Made by a program: the position numbers and the translations under genes
DNA from: Ianthella basta
Lineage: Eukaryota > Porifera > Demospongiae > Verongiida > Ianthellidae
Length of the DNA: 64,000 nt
Assembly (NCBI GenBank): GCA_964019415.1
Contig: OZ025889.1
Location: 4,296,399-4,360,398, forward strand
Direction of reading: 5' to 3'
Shown here: piece by piece, positions 10,794 to 21,865 of the stretch
Layout: the number at the start of each line of letters is the position of its first letter
Position numbering within the stretch: position 1 is the stretch's first letter
The notes under the pieces: model-generated
Seen by the model: the letters and a program-made list of their open reading frames with translations, nothing else
Database searches by the model: none
Told to the model about the DNA's origin: nothing

Positions 10794-13700
10794 GTGTGGG
10801 GCCATGGCTCTGGTGAGGGGGGGAACTGTGACATTGGGGGGGCTAATGGGAACACCATCAGTATTGACAAGGTATCTATGTTATGTTGGAATGTTGCTGG
10901 ATGGGCTAAGGGAGGAGGATGTGGTTTAGAAAGGACAATTCAAGAGAACGATCTGAGATCAAAAGTTCTGCACCACTACCAACCTGACATTGTATGCCTA
11001 GTGGAAACGTGGCTCAGGGGAGATGAAATAGCAGCTTTTGATGGTTACCAGTGGTTTGGCCACAACAGGTCTAACTTGAGTAACAAGGCAGTCAGGGGGT
11101 CTGGTGGTGTTGGGTTGCTGGTCAGATCGTCATGGTGTCAGTTCTGGACGGTGACCGTAGTGGAGGTAGGTATGGAGGATGTTATGTGGGTGAGGTTTGA
11201 GCACAATGAGTCAAGACAGGTATTCTTGGTAGCTGTTTGTTACTTCCCACCAGTAGGAAGCAGCCGTGAGGTGGACATTGAAGAACGTTTCCAGATCCTT
11301 TCAGAACAGATTCAGACATTTCAGTTGGAAGGTCAGGTTATAGTTTGTGGTGACTTTAATGCCAGATGTGGTGGTTTGAAAGATACTGGTGACTTGGATG
11401 GAAGGATTGAGAAGAGGGTTGTTGTAGACCATGTGGTAAATGACCAAGGGGAGCTACTGGTGGAATGTTTGCTGAATTCGGGTTTGTGTATGGTGAATGG
11501 TCGCAAAGGTAATGATGAGTTCACCTGCATCTCTAGTAAGGGATCGTCAGTAGTGGACTATTGCCTTGTGCCAATGGAGGAACTGGACTGCATCATTGAC
11601 TTTGCCGTGAAGACTATGTCAGAATGCGAAAGAATCCTTTGCAGTCATGAAGAGGGCTATCGTGCCCCTGACCACTCTGTCCTAGTATGGAACCTGCTCA
11701 TAGGCAGCTGTTTGGCTGGTTCGCAGGGGAGACCTGATAGAAAATGCTCGCGGCCATGTACTTCAACTAGGTTCACTGTACTGGAAGGGTACATGAGTCA
11801 GGATAGTGAGTTTATACAGAGTATCATTGCCGGTCTACTAGATGTCTCTGGGGAGCAAAGCAAGCTAGATGCAGTATATACAGAATTGATTGAGGGGATG
11901 AAGAGAAGACTCAAGGTTGTGAAACATACAGCTAAGAAGGGACAGCCATGGTTCACAAAAGAACTCCTTGGCTTGAGAAAGGTTATGCACCGGTATGAGT
12001 CAAGCTGGCTAAGGAGTGAAGGAGAGGATCGCAGAATGAAAAGGTCACAGTACCTTCAAGCAAGACAGTCCTACTCTAAAGCAGTAAAGAGGGCTAAGAG
12101 GCAGTTCCAATTTCAGAAGCGACTGAAGCTTGAATCCCAGCTAGGATGTCCTAAGACCTTTTGGCAGTCTATCAAGCGGCTGAACATTAGTCGAACAAAG
12201 AAGAAGTGTAATCTGTTGGAGGTGCAGGATGAAAATGGAAATGTGTACAGTAATGAGGAAGCAGTGAATTGTTGGCGGGACCACTTCTGTACGTTATTGG
12301 GTGGAACAGCTGGTGGAGGAGAGGAGAGGGGGTTGCCCACTGGAGAGACTGGCCCTAAAGAACAGAAGAAGAATTTCAGTGAAAAGCTGTGTCTACCACT
12401 CTCATCAGAAGAGATTCGCTGGGCACTTAATAAAGTGAAGAAAGATGCTACCCCCGGTCAAGATGGCATTGGGGTGGAGATGATGTTGGCTAAACCTTTG
12501 TTTGAAGTATGGATGACTTTGTTCCAAGTATGCTGGGAATCTGGCCTGGTACCATCTGTATGGAAGGAGAGCTTGGTTGTACCAGTTCCAAAGAAGTCCC
12601 CTATGGGTATCTGCGAAACTACCAATTTCCGAGGTATTGCCCTCACTTCTACAGTGAGTAAAGTCATGTGTACAGTTTTGAACAACCGGTTGTCATGTGT
12701 TGCAGAAGATGAAGGGTTAATTGCTGAGGAACAGGCAGGTTTCAGGAAGCATAGAGGGTGCAGGGACCAGGTGCTAGCGCTAGTGTTATTGAGTCAGATG
12801 GAAGTGGCAAAAAAGGCAGAAGGGATGATGGTGGCTTTTATTGATTTCTCAAAAACATACGACAGGGTGGATAGGGGACAGCTATGGAGGTGTCTTGAGG
12901 GTCTTGGTATCGGTGGTAGCTTCTTGCAGTTTTTGAAAGCTCTCTACAACGGTACCTCATGTCGTGTGAAAGTCGACAACAAACAGAGTGACGAGTTCTC
13001 AGTGATCAGTGGGCTTAGACAGGGATGTGTGCTGTCACCTCTGCTATTCTCATTATACATCAATGCCCTAGTAGACACCTTGAAGAAACATGACTGTGGT
13101 ATCCAATGTGGAAATGATATCATCCCAGGTCTGCTTTTTGCGGATGACACAGCATTGCTGGCACCGGATGAGGAAGGTCTTATAAGGAGTCTGAATTGCA
13201 TGGTACAGTGGTGTGCTGAGTGGGGAGTGAAGATTAATGTGGCCAAATGTGGAATTATGCATGTGAGGAAGAAGACTGTGGAGAGGTCAAATTTGAATTT
13301 TGTTATTGATGGTGAAGAAGTTCCTGTGGTGAGCAGCTACAAGTACCTGGGATGTATAGTGGATGAGTTCTTAGAAATGAAGGAGATGATTGAGGATAAA
13401 GCAATTGCAGGGAAGAAGGCATTAGGGGCATGGTTTCAGAGATGTACAGCAGAGTTGGGAGACATTGGTATTGGGACATTTAGGAAATTGATGACTTCAC
13501 TAGTGGACTCCACCATGTTGTATGGAGCTGAGGTTTGGGGTTGTTGTCGGAACTTACAATCAGTACAACAAGTGCAATTGAGAGCAGCCCGTTTATTCTT
13601 TGGAGTTGGGACTCTCCACCCCCGAACATCACTGCTGCTGGAGCTAGGAGACCTCCCAGTGGTATGGCTGGCGAGGATAAGATGTATGGTTTTTTGGCTC

Positions 13701-14327
13701 AAGATTTTGACTAGTGCAGCATATGATGGAAGGTTGCTGAAAAGAGTGTCTGTCGAGGCTATAAGACTCAACAAGGGTACATGGATAAAGAAAATGACTG
13801 CCTGCTGTAACGATTTTGGTTGGCAAGATGTGGGAGTGGAGCAGGTTAAAGATATGTCAGAGAATGAGTTGAAGAGAATGTTGGAGAGTGTGGCGTGGAG
13901 GAGAGTAAGAAAAGAATGGAGTCAGGAATTAGAGAACAAACCAAAGCTGTCGATGCTGAAGAAGATTGTGGAGTATGAAGAAGAATCTAGTTGTGCAAAT
14001 GTGAAGATGAAAAGTGAGAGGAGGGTCTTGATCAAGCTGAGGGGAGGTACTGCACCGTTTCAAATGGAGACGGGCAGATGGCATGGATTGAAGAGGGAGG
14101 AAAGAGTATGCAAAGAGTGCGACAGTGGAGAGGTGGAAGATGTGGTCCATTGGCTGATCAGGTGCCCAGCCTGGATTGGACATCGTGAGGCACTTTTGAA
14201 ACAATGTCATGATCATTCCTCCAATTCTGATGAAGATACCACAGCAAGACTCCTGTGCCTGGCTTGCCACAACCACAAGATAGCAGCAGATATCCACACC
14301 ATGTGGAAGGCGCGTTTTGGCACATAG
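10794..14327 (+). CDS. LINE ORF2: endonuclease-reverse transcriptase
   Basis: An uninterrupted 1177-aa frame. Residues about 28-300 form an apurinic-type endonuclease: LCWNVAGW, PDIVCLVETWL, GDFNARCG, SVVDYCLV and the APDHS histidine motif. Residues about 540-830 form the reverse transcriptase: TPGQDGIG, NFRGIALTS, GFRKHRGC, FIDFSKTYDRVD, GLRQGCVLSPLLFSLY and the catalytic LLFADDTALL. A late CKEC...H...C zinc-binding cluster lies near 1105-1125. The protein nicks target DNA and reverse transcribes its own RNA in the nucleus. The frame being fully open implies recent insertion. The first ATG is used by default; the true start may be a few codons later. The exact LINE clade cannot be fixed by eye. 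No RNase H domain is evident. Confidence 0.92.
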   Translation: MWGHGSGEGGNCDIGGANGNTISIDKVSMLCWNVAGWAKGGGCGLERTIQENDLRSKVLHHYQPDIVCLVETWLRGDEIAAFDGYQWFGHNRSNLSNKAVRGSGGVGLLVRSSWCQFWTVTVVEVGMEDVMWVRFEHNESRQVFLVAVCYFPPVGSSREVDIEERFQILSEQIQTFQLEGQVIVCGDFNARCGGLKDTGDLDGRIEKRVVVDHVVNDQGELLVECLLNSGLCMVNGRKGNDEFTCISSKGSSVVDYCLVPMEELDCIIDFAVKTMSECERILCSHEEGYRAPDHSVLVWNLLIGSCLAGSQGRPDRKCSRPCTSTRFTVLEGYMSQDSEFIQSIIAGLLDVSGEQSKLDAVYTELIEGMKRRLKVVKHTAKKGQPWFTKELLGLRKVMHRYESSWLRSEGEDRRMKRSQYLQARQSYSKAVKRAKRQFQFQKRLKLESQLGCPKTFWQSIKRLNISRTKKKCNLLEVQDENGNVYSNEEAVNCWRDHFCTLLGGTAGGGEERGLPTGETGPKEQKKNFSEKLCLPLSSEEIRWALNKVKKDATPGQDGIGVEMMLAKPLFEVWMTLFQVCWESGLVPSVWKESLVVPVPKKSPMGICETTNFRGIALTSTVSKVMCTVLNNRLSCVAEDEGLIAEEQAGFRKHRGCRDQVLALVLLSQMEVAKKAEGMMVAFIDFSKTYDRVDRGQLWRCLEGLGIGGSFLQFLKALYNGTSCRVKVDNKQSDEFSVISGLRQGCVLSPLLFSLYINALVDTLKKHDCGIQCGNDIIPGLLFADDTALLAPDEEGLIRSLNCMVQWCAEWGVKINVAKCGIMHVRKKTVERSNLNFVIDGEEVPVVSSYKYLGCIVDEFLEMKEMIEDKAIAGKKALGAWFQRCTAELGDIGIGTFRKLMTSLVDSTMLYGAEVWGCCRNLQSVQQVQLRAARLFFGVGTLHPRTSLLLELGDLPVVWLARIRCMVFWLKILTSAAYDGRLLKRVSVEAIRLNKGTWIKKMTACCNDFGWQDVGVEQVKDMSENELKRMLESVAWRRVRKEWSQELENKPKLSMLKKIVEYEEESSCANVKMKSERRVLIKLRGGTAPFQMETGRWHGLKREERVCKECDSGEVEDVVHWLIRCPAWIGHREALLKQCHDHSSNSDEDTTARLLCLACHNHKIAADIHTMWKARFGT

Positions 14328-15909
14328 GCCAGAATGAATTCCCTATACCCTGCAGGCCCTTAACTGATTTGTATATTGTATATGTGAAGGACATCATCTA
14401 AACAGTTTTATGTAAATGTTTGTATATATAGTGCTGCTTTGGGCCAGCCTGGGCCCTAGTGCTGTATGGCATGATGCACTCAAATATTGATTGATTGATT
14501 GATTGATATACACATGTGGCTGTTGACCCTGCAGGGACCAGAAGATGAAGGACGGTGACAATTCTCTGATTGGACTTAGCCATAGTTCAGAGTGGTCAGA
14601 CTTGTGTACACTGCCCACTGTGTTGTATTATAGTCTCCATGCTTGCCACAGTCATTGATCTTGCACTTGATAATATATCAACTTACTTGTATCTTGCTCT
14701 GACTGCCAAGCCTAGGTATTATATATTATTTTAATTAGGTGTTATCTCTCTACTTAAGCTAATTTCTGTCTGTCGCAGTTTGCGTGTTGCCTGATTTGCG
14801 TTCAATCCTATGGTATTTATGTGTTTACAGTGCATTATTTAAATGTGAAGGTCTCTACTGCATGCAAACAGGCAACTTATGATCGCACAAGCAGCATCAG
14901 TTTTCAGACTTTCAGACTTGGAGTCCAGTCCATAGGATACTGCATCTGCTATAATTATATCACTGTACAAACCAACCCAAATATACTTTCAGTGAAGAAG
15001 TTGGCCAAAATATTCCTGTGTTAGGGTAATTAATATATATGTGCTCCTCAACATGTGTTTCAATAATTGCCATGCAGGTAATATGCATAATGGCTGTATG
15101 TTACTGACAGTAATGATGCAAAAGGTTAATGACAACTATATGAGTGCACTAAGATGAATAACTCTGCAACCTAAGAGTGCAGTGCACATGTACATAAGTA
15201 TGCATTTACATAAGCTCTAAATTTCCACAATCATTCATCTTGCACTTGATAATATATTAACTTACTTGTATCTTGCTCCAACTGCCAAGCCTGGGTGTTT
15301 TCTGTCTGTCGCAGTTTGCATGCTGCCTGATTTGAGCTCAATCCTATGGTATTTATGTATTTACAGTGCATTTTTGAAATGTGAAGGTCCCTACTGCATG
15401 CAAGCAGCGACTTATGATTGCACAAGCAGCATCAGTTTTCAGAATTTCAGACTTGGAGTCCAGTCCGTAGGATACTGCATCCTCTATACATCACTGTTCA
15501 AAGCAACCCATTGGCAAATATAATTTCAACGAATAAGTTGGTCGAAATATCCGTGTGTTAGGGTAATTAATATGTGCTCCTCAACATGTTCTCCATTAAT
15601 TGACATGCATGCAATAATTATGGATTCTGTATGTTACAAACATAATGATGCAAAAGTTAATGACAAATATTATTATGTGTAAGGTGAATAACTCTGGATC
15701 TGCAACCTAAGAGTGCAGTGCACGTGTACATAAGTATGCATTTACATAAGCTCTAAATTATAGTTCTGGCATAATAGTCATGCTCAAGTAATAAACCCAT
15801 GTAGCAGACATACTTATCAAGCAGAAAGAACATCTAGTTCTGCTTGATACAATAATCCATGCAGTTACTGTATAGCACAAACGTTACAGATTCCATTGAT
15901 ATACTGCAA

Positions 15910-18900
15910 TTATTGGTATTTCTCCTGCAGGTCCTGGTAGAGGTGCTTCCCTTCCTCCAGAGGTGCTCCCAGGACAGCAGCTTTGGGAGAGACTGTTTTG
16001 TCTTCTTCTCTCCAGCTCAGCAGTGCCTCAGGGTCTCTGGTCAGATCACTTGTGAGGTCCTCAAAGGTGGAGCGTGAGTGGTGGTCTGGGTTCCTGAGGC
16101 ATTTCATAAGATGAGGAGGTGGAGAGGAAAAGAGTGATGGAGGTGATGAGGTAGGAAGAGAGAGGGGAGTACTTAAGAGGTGATTAATACCTGCATGGAC
16201 TGCAGTAGTAATGTACACGTGGCCTTCATGTTGGCTTATGTATAAAGCTTGCAATAATAATACAAATTGAATTGCAATATGCAGAAATTAAGGTTAAATT
16301 AACACCATGTCAGCACATACAAGAATGAATTGAGAAAGTAGCTGTATCTTGACAAGAGCTGTCACTATCGCATGCACACTGCTAGTTTTGAACCAGTGCT
16401 AACCCAACAGCACTTTCACTTACATTATTCATGTTTACTGTATAATGTTTAATAGACATGTATTGTTGTCCACTTTACACATTCCAAAGTAGATTCAGTA
16501 ATAGTTTCAATCGTTGTTGATGCACTCACCAACAGTCCACCATCAACTTGTAGATGTTTCTGGGACAACCAGGAGGGGGAGGCTGGCAGTATCTTGTTTC
16601 AAAAGCTCTTAGGACCTGTAGCAAACAAGGTTGGGCCATTGCCACAAGACAATTGAACAGCTACGTAGTTCGTCGCACTGGATTGGCTCAAGTCATAATG
16701 TATATTGACTAACTTGACTAATGTTGAACTCCTCAAATGGCTAAGCAAAGTAACTAACCTGATTAATGTCAAAATCTTCAAATGGCTTGTGTCCCAGTGA
16801 CCATATCTCATACATCACCATCCCATAGCTCCACACATCACTCTTTGTGGTGTACCTCCTGTACAAAATGACCTCAGGAGCTGTCCACTTGACAGGAATC
16901 ATACCTCCTTTGGGTTTGTAGTAGTAGTCTTCATCCATGTCATGGGACATGCCAAAGTCGGCAATCTTATAAATAGGAAAATGGAAAATGAGAGCTCGTG
17001 CACAGAAAGTAGCACCCTTGAATTTTACAATGAATGCCCTGACATAAAACACAGTTTGTGTGCATACAATTCATGATTTCTTGAAATTTATATAACAGAT
17101 AGTGGAAGTTCTTCTTTCCTATTAATACTCATACTGATATAGAAAAAGCAGAGAGGTGCAGGTACACATTGTATGTATGCATTTGTTTGTGTAGCTCACA
17201 TTGCAATAGCTTTAGCTTACTTTAGCTGTATACTCTTCATTCAGCAGTATGTTCCTTGCAGCAAGGTCTCTGTGGATGAAACCCTTCTTGGAGAAGTACT
17301 CCATAGCATCAGATATCTCCTGACAGAACCTTAGTAACTGGACTGGCTTCTCTTTGCCGTGCACTGGACCAGATCTAAACAAGTGAAATATAGGATTAAA
17401 ATGTAAATCACATTGTGTGGCATATAGCAGATTAGATTGTAAACATGCTTGATGGTTACCTGGACTTGATGTTTTGCAAGTGATTGAGGAGATCTCCACG
17501 TGAGAGGTACTCCATGATGAGCATCATCTGTAATATGTTGTGAAAATGCATGAAGATGTCATTTTAGTCAACAATTAGCATACAGCACTCATTTTACCTT
17601 ATTAGGCTTGTCAACTACTCCATACAACATGACCACATATGGGTGGTTGAACTGTCCCATGATGGCTGCCTCTTTGAGCAGTTTGTACCTGCTCTCCTCC
17701 TCCTGCCTGTGGAGGGACTTGACAGCCACCTGAAGTGGTCCCTGAGGAGAGCCTGCCCACTCTCCCTTGTGGACCATCCCAAACTCCCCCTCCCCCAACT
17801 CCCCCAGGAGGGTGATGCTCTCTGGCTGCAACTGGAAAGAGTGTTTAGGTTTCTGATGTAACTGAGCTTTGATTCCACTGAGGGTGGCAGCTGGTACCCA
17901 GTATGGGTCTTCCTCCAGTTCATATTGGTTTTCATGTGCTGAATGTTGCTACAGAAGAGCATTGTGCTTGCCCAATGACATAATATGTGATCATGAAAAT
18001 TTGTATGTAATTCTTCTAGCTTGTATATGTGCATGCATGCAAGGCTTAATATGATTTACATAACGCTGCATACTCTTCAGCCTTATGGCAACTGCCAAAT
18101 GAACACACCTGCATTACAATAGCACTGGTATTGTAGTGTCCGTGACTGCTCTTCTGTGCTTCTGGTAGGCTGTCAACTGATGCTCTTTGAGTTGTCTGCA
18201 TGGAGTAAGCATACATACAGACACAACTAAAGTACTTTGACTTTGTGGAATATACTAGGTCTGTAATGAATAGATATACAGTAGTGTAAATGACTGGTAA
18301 AAGCTACACTGTCCATGCACTCACCATTTCAAATTCATTTGGTGAATCATAAAGCTCGGTATTGCTTGCTGCTGGTACAGTTTCGAGTGGATGAAGGACA
18401 ACTGCAGCAACCAGCACATATATTGCTATGGTAACATTTAGTGTAGCTAACAATGAGTACACATTATAGATGCACACAAAGCACAGATTCTGGATGCAAA
18501 GGCCTGCACTTACATACCTACTCCTTCTCCTTTCATCCTCCTCTGTTTCCCCTTCAAGCACACCACCCATGCCACTGTACATGCTGTGAGCTGCACCAAT
18601 AGAATGACCCCCAGCACCACAGCAATAATGGACCCCACTCCAAATGAGGAGCTGCCAGTCTGCAATTTTTCAGGAACTCCTGTAGAGGTGTTGGTTGGAT
18701 TATGGTCTGTGCATAGTTGAATTGATGTGTCTGAATCAGTGTGGGTAATTGTCACAGTGATATTACGTTTGACTTTCAAATTGGTTTCAATTGATATTTC
18801 TAAAAAGTTTCGTGTCATAGTTTCTGCTTCTGAGTCATTACCTGTTAAAGTGGCTGTTGCAGTGATACTTGTGGTTGCTGTTGTGGTTATGGTGGTTGTG

Positions 18901-19173
18901 ACAGTCAATCTTATGGTCTGTCCCTCTGCTGCACAGCAGCAAGTACTAGTAACTGTTGTGAAGTGCCACGGCTTCCCTACATATAAAGAAGGAATACAGA
19001 AGGAATTGAAATTTCAGAAATGTGAATAATTGTTATGTTGTTAGATGAAACATGTGAACATATCAAACCTTGTAGAACTCACTTTGACTTACAAATGCAT
19101 AATTGGAACAACTTTGACTTTGGGCTAGTACTAGTAATGGAACTAAAAGTAAAAAGTAAGCTGACCAGATCAT
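15910..19173 (-). CDS. Gene B: short-ectodomain receptor tyrosine kinase
   Basis: Ten exons join in frame: 19173-19083, 18976-18518, 18401-18325, 18195-18109, 17948-17598, 17527-17460, 17374-17221, 16965-16759, 16615-16530 and 16093-15910, giving 587 aa. Signal peptide, CCC cluster, Thr-rich stalk (TTTITTTATTSITATATL), transmembrane helix at about 139-162, juxtamembrane YDSP motif, then kinase from about 283. The kinase keeps the glycine loop (GELGEGEFG), lysine near 315, HRDLAARN near 414, DFG at 432 and DYYY. The GYYN motif of A, C, E and F reads GHYN here, so one candidate docking tyrosine is lost. Gene D is its closest relative, down to intron sequence. The intron after the activation-loop exon contains a stray duplicate of that exon's last bases (about 16690-16740). 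No SRCR exon fits between exons 1 and 2, which are only about 106 bp apart. Confidence 0.9.
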
Positions 19174-20425
19174 ACTGCTGTACATACTCCTCAACTATAG
19201 CTACAACTGCAATGTACTGACTTACGTGCTATTCTAACTACAAACACATAGTGCATTTTCCTGTTTCCTGTTTCCTGTTTCCTGTTACACAATACTAGCA
19301 TTTATGCAATGTAAATAACTTGATGTATAAATATGCACTGCACAAGTTCACTGTTCTCAAAGTAAATGCAGCTGTGTGTGCATTTAGTCTAATGCTCCTA
19401 GCAGATACCTCCTTGGGTTAAATTTGTACAAATATGTATTTAACACCATCTGCTGTATATACCTTGTCTCACACACCAGGCCAGACCTCCTGCAGAACGG
19501 TCTGGTATTAATTGCGTACACCTACTTGTGTCCAGGACAGGAACTTGTCCTGGCCACTCATATGTAAATTGCTGATTGCTAGCTACATGATGTCAGCCTA
19601 AATATCTGTACAATGGCTGAACTTTACTTTGATGTGCAGGAAGACATGAGTACTGTCACTGCAGTGTATGCATTATACAGTATGTGCTGGGGCATTCACA
19701 TTTGCAGATGTCCATTATTGATATCATGGTTGTCACTGACAGAATCAGTGCATGCCCCAACAGTCACTGACCCCATGAAGTCATTGTCCTGCACTCGTGT
19801 TTGGCTGCATGTTAAGTCTTGTTATTGTATGTTTGTAGTATGTCATGTCATTGATATCTGCAGTACTGCTTGAGGCTCTGCTCTGCTTCTGCATTGTACA
19901 TTGCTTGCTTTCTTTCTTTTCTTTTACTGGGTGCCTGGGAATAGACTATGGCTAAAGGCTCCCCGGTATAAATAAGATACCCTGATACCCTGGGTCTGCC
20001 TGTGTAGTAACTGAGGTGATTCTGCATACTATAGTTGACTGCGACACTGGAACTCATGCAAACACAACCAATCAATTAGGGACAGCAATACAAGGCAACC
20101 AGAACAGGTCAAAAGAACTAATCACCTGAACAGTATACACTCAAGCCAAAAAAACAAGGCTACACTGCGCATGTGTAAAAGCACATGATAATGAACATAG
20201 ACATAATCAACTTACGTACACCAAGCACCACAAAAAAGTAACCATAAATTAGTTACAATGCTGATTACAACGCTGAATACAATAGGCTGCAAAAGAAAAT
20301 TTGCTCTTATAATATTATACCAGGGTTAGATCCTGGTTCAACACACAATAGCTTACTATCTGAGTCAAGTATCCTGGTGTCTGCACCATGCCAGCCAGAA
20401 TGGTACGGCAACCAAAGTTAAGCAG
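19174..20425. other. Gene B upstream region and flank of nested repeats
   Basis: Just upstream of gene B is a CCTGTTT tandem run (about 19256-19287), also present upstream of gene D (about 40700-40732). Similarity to the gene D upstream region continues to about 19560. From about 19600 the sequence is not matched elsewhere in the window. From about 20290 to 20425 it matches the spacer of the 40995-42302 inverted repeat in reverse. No gene is supported. Confidence 0.45.
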
Positions 20426-20660
20426 TGTGACGATTTAAAGAGACTTTGTGTCTGCACTAGCTGTCTCATCTAGGCCCTGACATGACTTGATTTTGTTGAC
20501 TCCTGCATGTTTCCTCACACCTAATCCTTTGTAAATCCATCACAACAAGTAATCCCATGTGTATATAATGAGCTCATTTTATTGTGTAACCAGTCCCCCT
20601 GTGTTGGTTAATCCCTGTTCAATTGAATTGGTACGCGTGCGAAAGCTGCTGTTCGTAACA
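20426..20660 (+). repeat. 5' LTR of the gypsy element
   Basis: A 235-bp LTR beginning TG and ending CA. Its last 80 bases recur at about 25040-25115 with a 2-base length change and substitutions. Its left edge is fixed by comparison with the empty site inside the 40995-42302 repeat. Confidence 0.85.
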
Positions 20661-20695
20661 CTGGTGTCAGAAGTGAGATCACTTCCGAGCTTGCA

Positions 20696-21789
20696 ATGGC
20701 TACAGGAACACGTAGTTCCAGTCGAGTGGAGGAGCAAATGGCCGCATTGATCCAAAGAATGGATGAGCAGAATCAACAGCTGAAGACCCTGACGGAGCAC
20801 CTGTCCTCTCGTGTAGATGGTGCTGAGAAAGGCCAGCAGCAGATGATGTCAGCACTGAGAGAAGTGGAAGCTTCCTTGTTGGAAAAGCAGGAGCAGCTAC
20901 GCGAGAGCATTCTTCAGGAAGTGGCAACTGGAGACAGAATGTGGGAGGGGGGCTCACAAGTGGACCAACAGCAGCCACAAGGAGCCAGCAGCTGCCCAAC
21001 CATTGTACACAAGCCTGTTCCATTTGATGGGAAAGTGTCTTGGGATTCTTACAAGACACAGTTCGAGATGCTTGCCAAGATGTATCACTGGAAAGAGCCA
21101 GAGAAGGCTGCCCACCTGGCGATCAGCCTTAGGGGACCAGCAATGGGGGTTTTGCACAACTTGCCCCCAGAAGAACGCCACAACTACAATGCTCTATTGA
21201 CGGCATTGGATATACGGTTTGGAACAGCTCATCAGGTGGAGCTGAGTCACATGCATCTGAAGAACAGAACACGGCGTCGTGATGAGAGTTTGCCTGAGTT
21301 AGCTGAAGACGTGGAAAGATTGACACGGTGCTCCTATCCAGATGCAGCTGCTGACATGATTGAGGTTTTGGCAAAAGACCAGTTCATTGATGCCCTGCAA
21401 GACGAAGAAATGAGGCTGCGAGTGCGCCAGAGTCGCGCCCATCTACCCTGCGGCAAGCCTTGGAAACATCGCTGGAACTAGAGTCTTTTGAGTTAGCCAG
21501 CAGACACAGACCAAGGATGGCAAGAGAGGCTGTTCTGGAGGATAGTGAATTGGAGGAGAATCACTTGGAACAGAAGGCAATGGACCAGTTGGTGGAGTTG
21601 GTGAGACGTGCCATGAGAGACCCACAGCAGGAACAGAAGGCTGAGGAACGTGTCAGACAGCGCCGCCAGAGGACTGTTTGGTGTTGGAGATGTGGCAAGA
21701 AGGGTCACATGCAACGGGACTGCCGTCAGCAGCCCCAACCAGGTCAGGCTGTTCCTCCAGGTGGATCCCAGTCAGGAAACGAGCAGTAG
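20696..21789 (+). pseudogene. Gypsy gag, frameshifted
   Basis: Gag-like frames 20696-21480 and 21460-21789 overlap in different frames, so an indel near 21440-21470 breaks the gene. The first part has an N-terminal coiled-coil-like segment, then a capsid-like region (FDGKVSWDSYKTQFEM). The second ends in a CCHC zinc knuckle (CWRCGKKGHMQRDC) before a stop. The start at 20696 follows the primer-binding site by 36 bp. Confidence 0.85.
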
Positions 21790-21865
21790 TCAAGCTTGCG
21801 GGGCAGAGCTTGGCTGGATCTGACACAGCCCCAAAAGTTGTTTTTTAAAACTGGTTCAATTTACA

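Larger units (their letters stand above)
10510..14512 (+). mobile_element. LINE (APE-type non-LTR retrotransposon), 5' truncated
   Basis: The element spans about 10517-14505. It ends in tandem TTGA/GATT repeats (about 14486-14505) and is flanked by ATATACA on both sides (10510-10516 and 14506-14512). Paralogous spacers at about 26950-26965 and 36480-36495 show the empty site. The first 59 codons (10517-10695) look like the C-terminal end of an ORF1 protein with an RWWFW motif, so most of ORF1 is missing. The following frame (10794-14327) is intact. Confidence 0.9.
8853..15909. repeat. Intergenic spacer S1 (A2-B), with LINE and solo LTR insertions
   Basis: This spacer downstream of gene B is paralogous to S2 (25494-29009), S3 (35250-37348) and S4 (42303-44161). 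Shared landmarks in order are GCAGATACTCTACTG, a GTGGTGG-rich minisatellite, a block with CATGCATTCTGTACGTAATG, a block with AGTCAGATCTAGACACTAGTAA, and CATGTGGCTGTTGACCC followed by a TTGCACTTGATAATATA block. In S1 the last block is tandemly duplicated (about 14632-15210 and 15222-15765). Apart from the LINE and solo LTR listed separately, no gene is seen. Confidence 0.7.

Noticed and set aside
11333..13774. Minus-strand frames inside the LINE.
   Set aside because: Shadows of the intact endonuclease-reverse transcriptase gene.
17643..17861. Plus-strand open frames repeated opposite the kinase N-lobe exon (also at 30693-31004, 39058-39303, 45799-46110, 58250-58600).
   Set aside because: They are antisense mirrors of a conserved exon; their similarity follows from the kinase sequence on the other strand.
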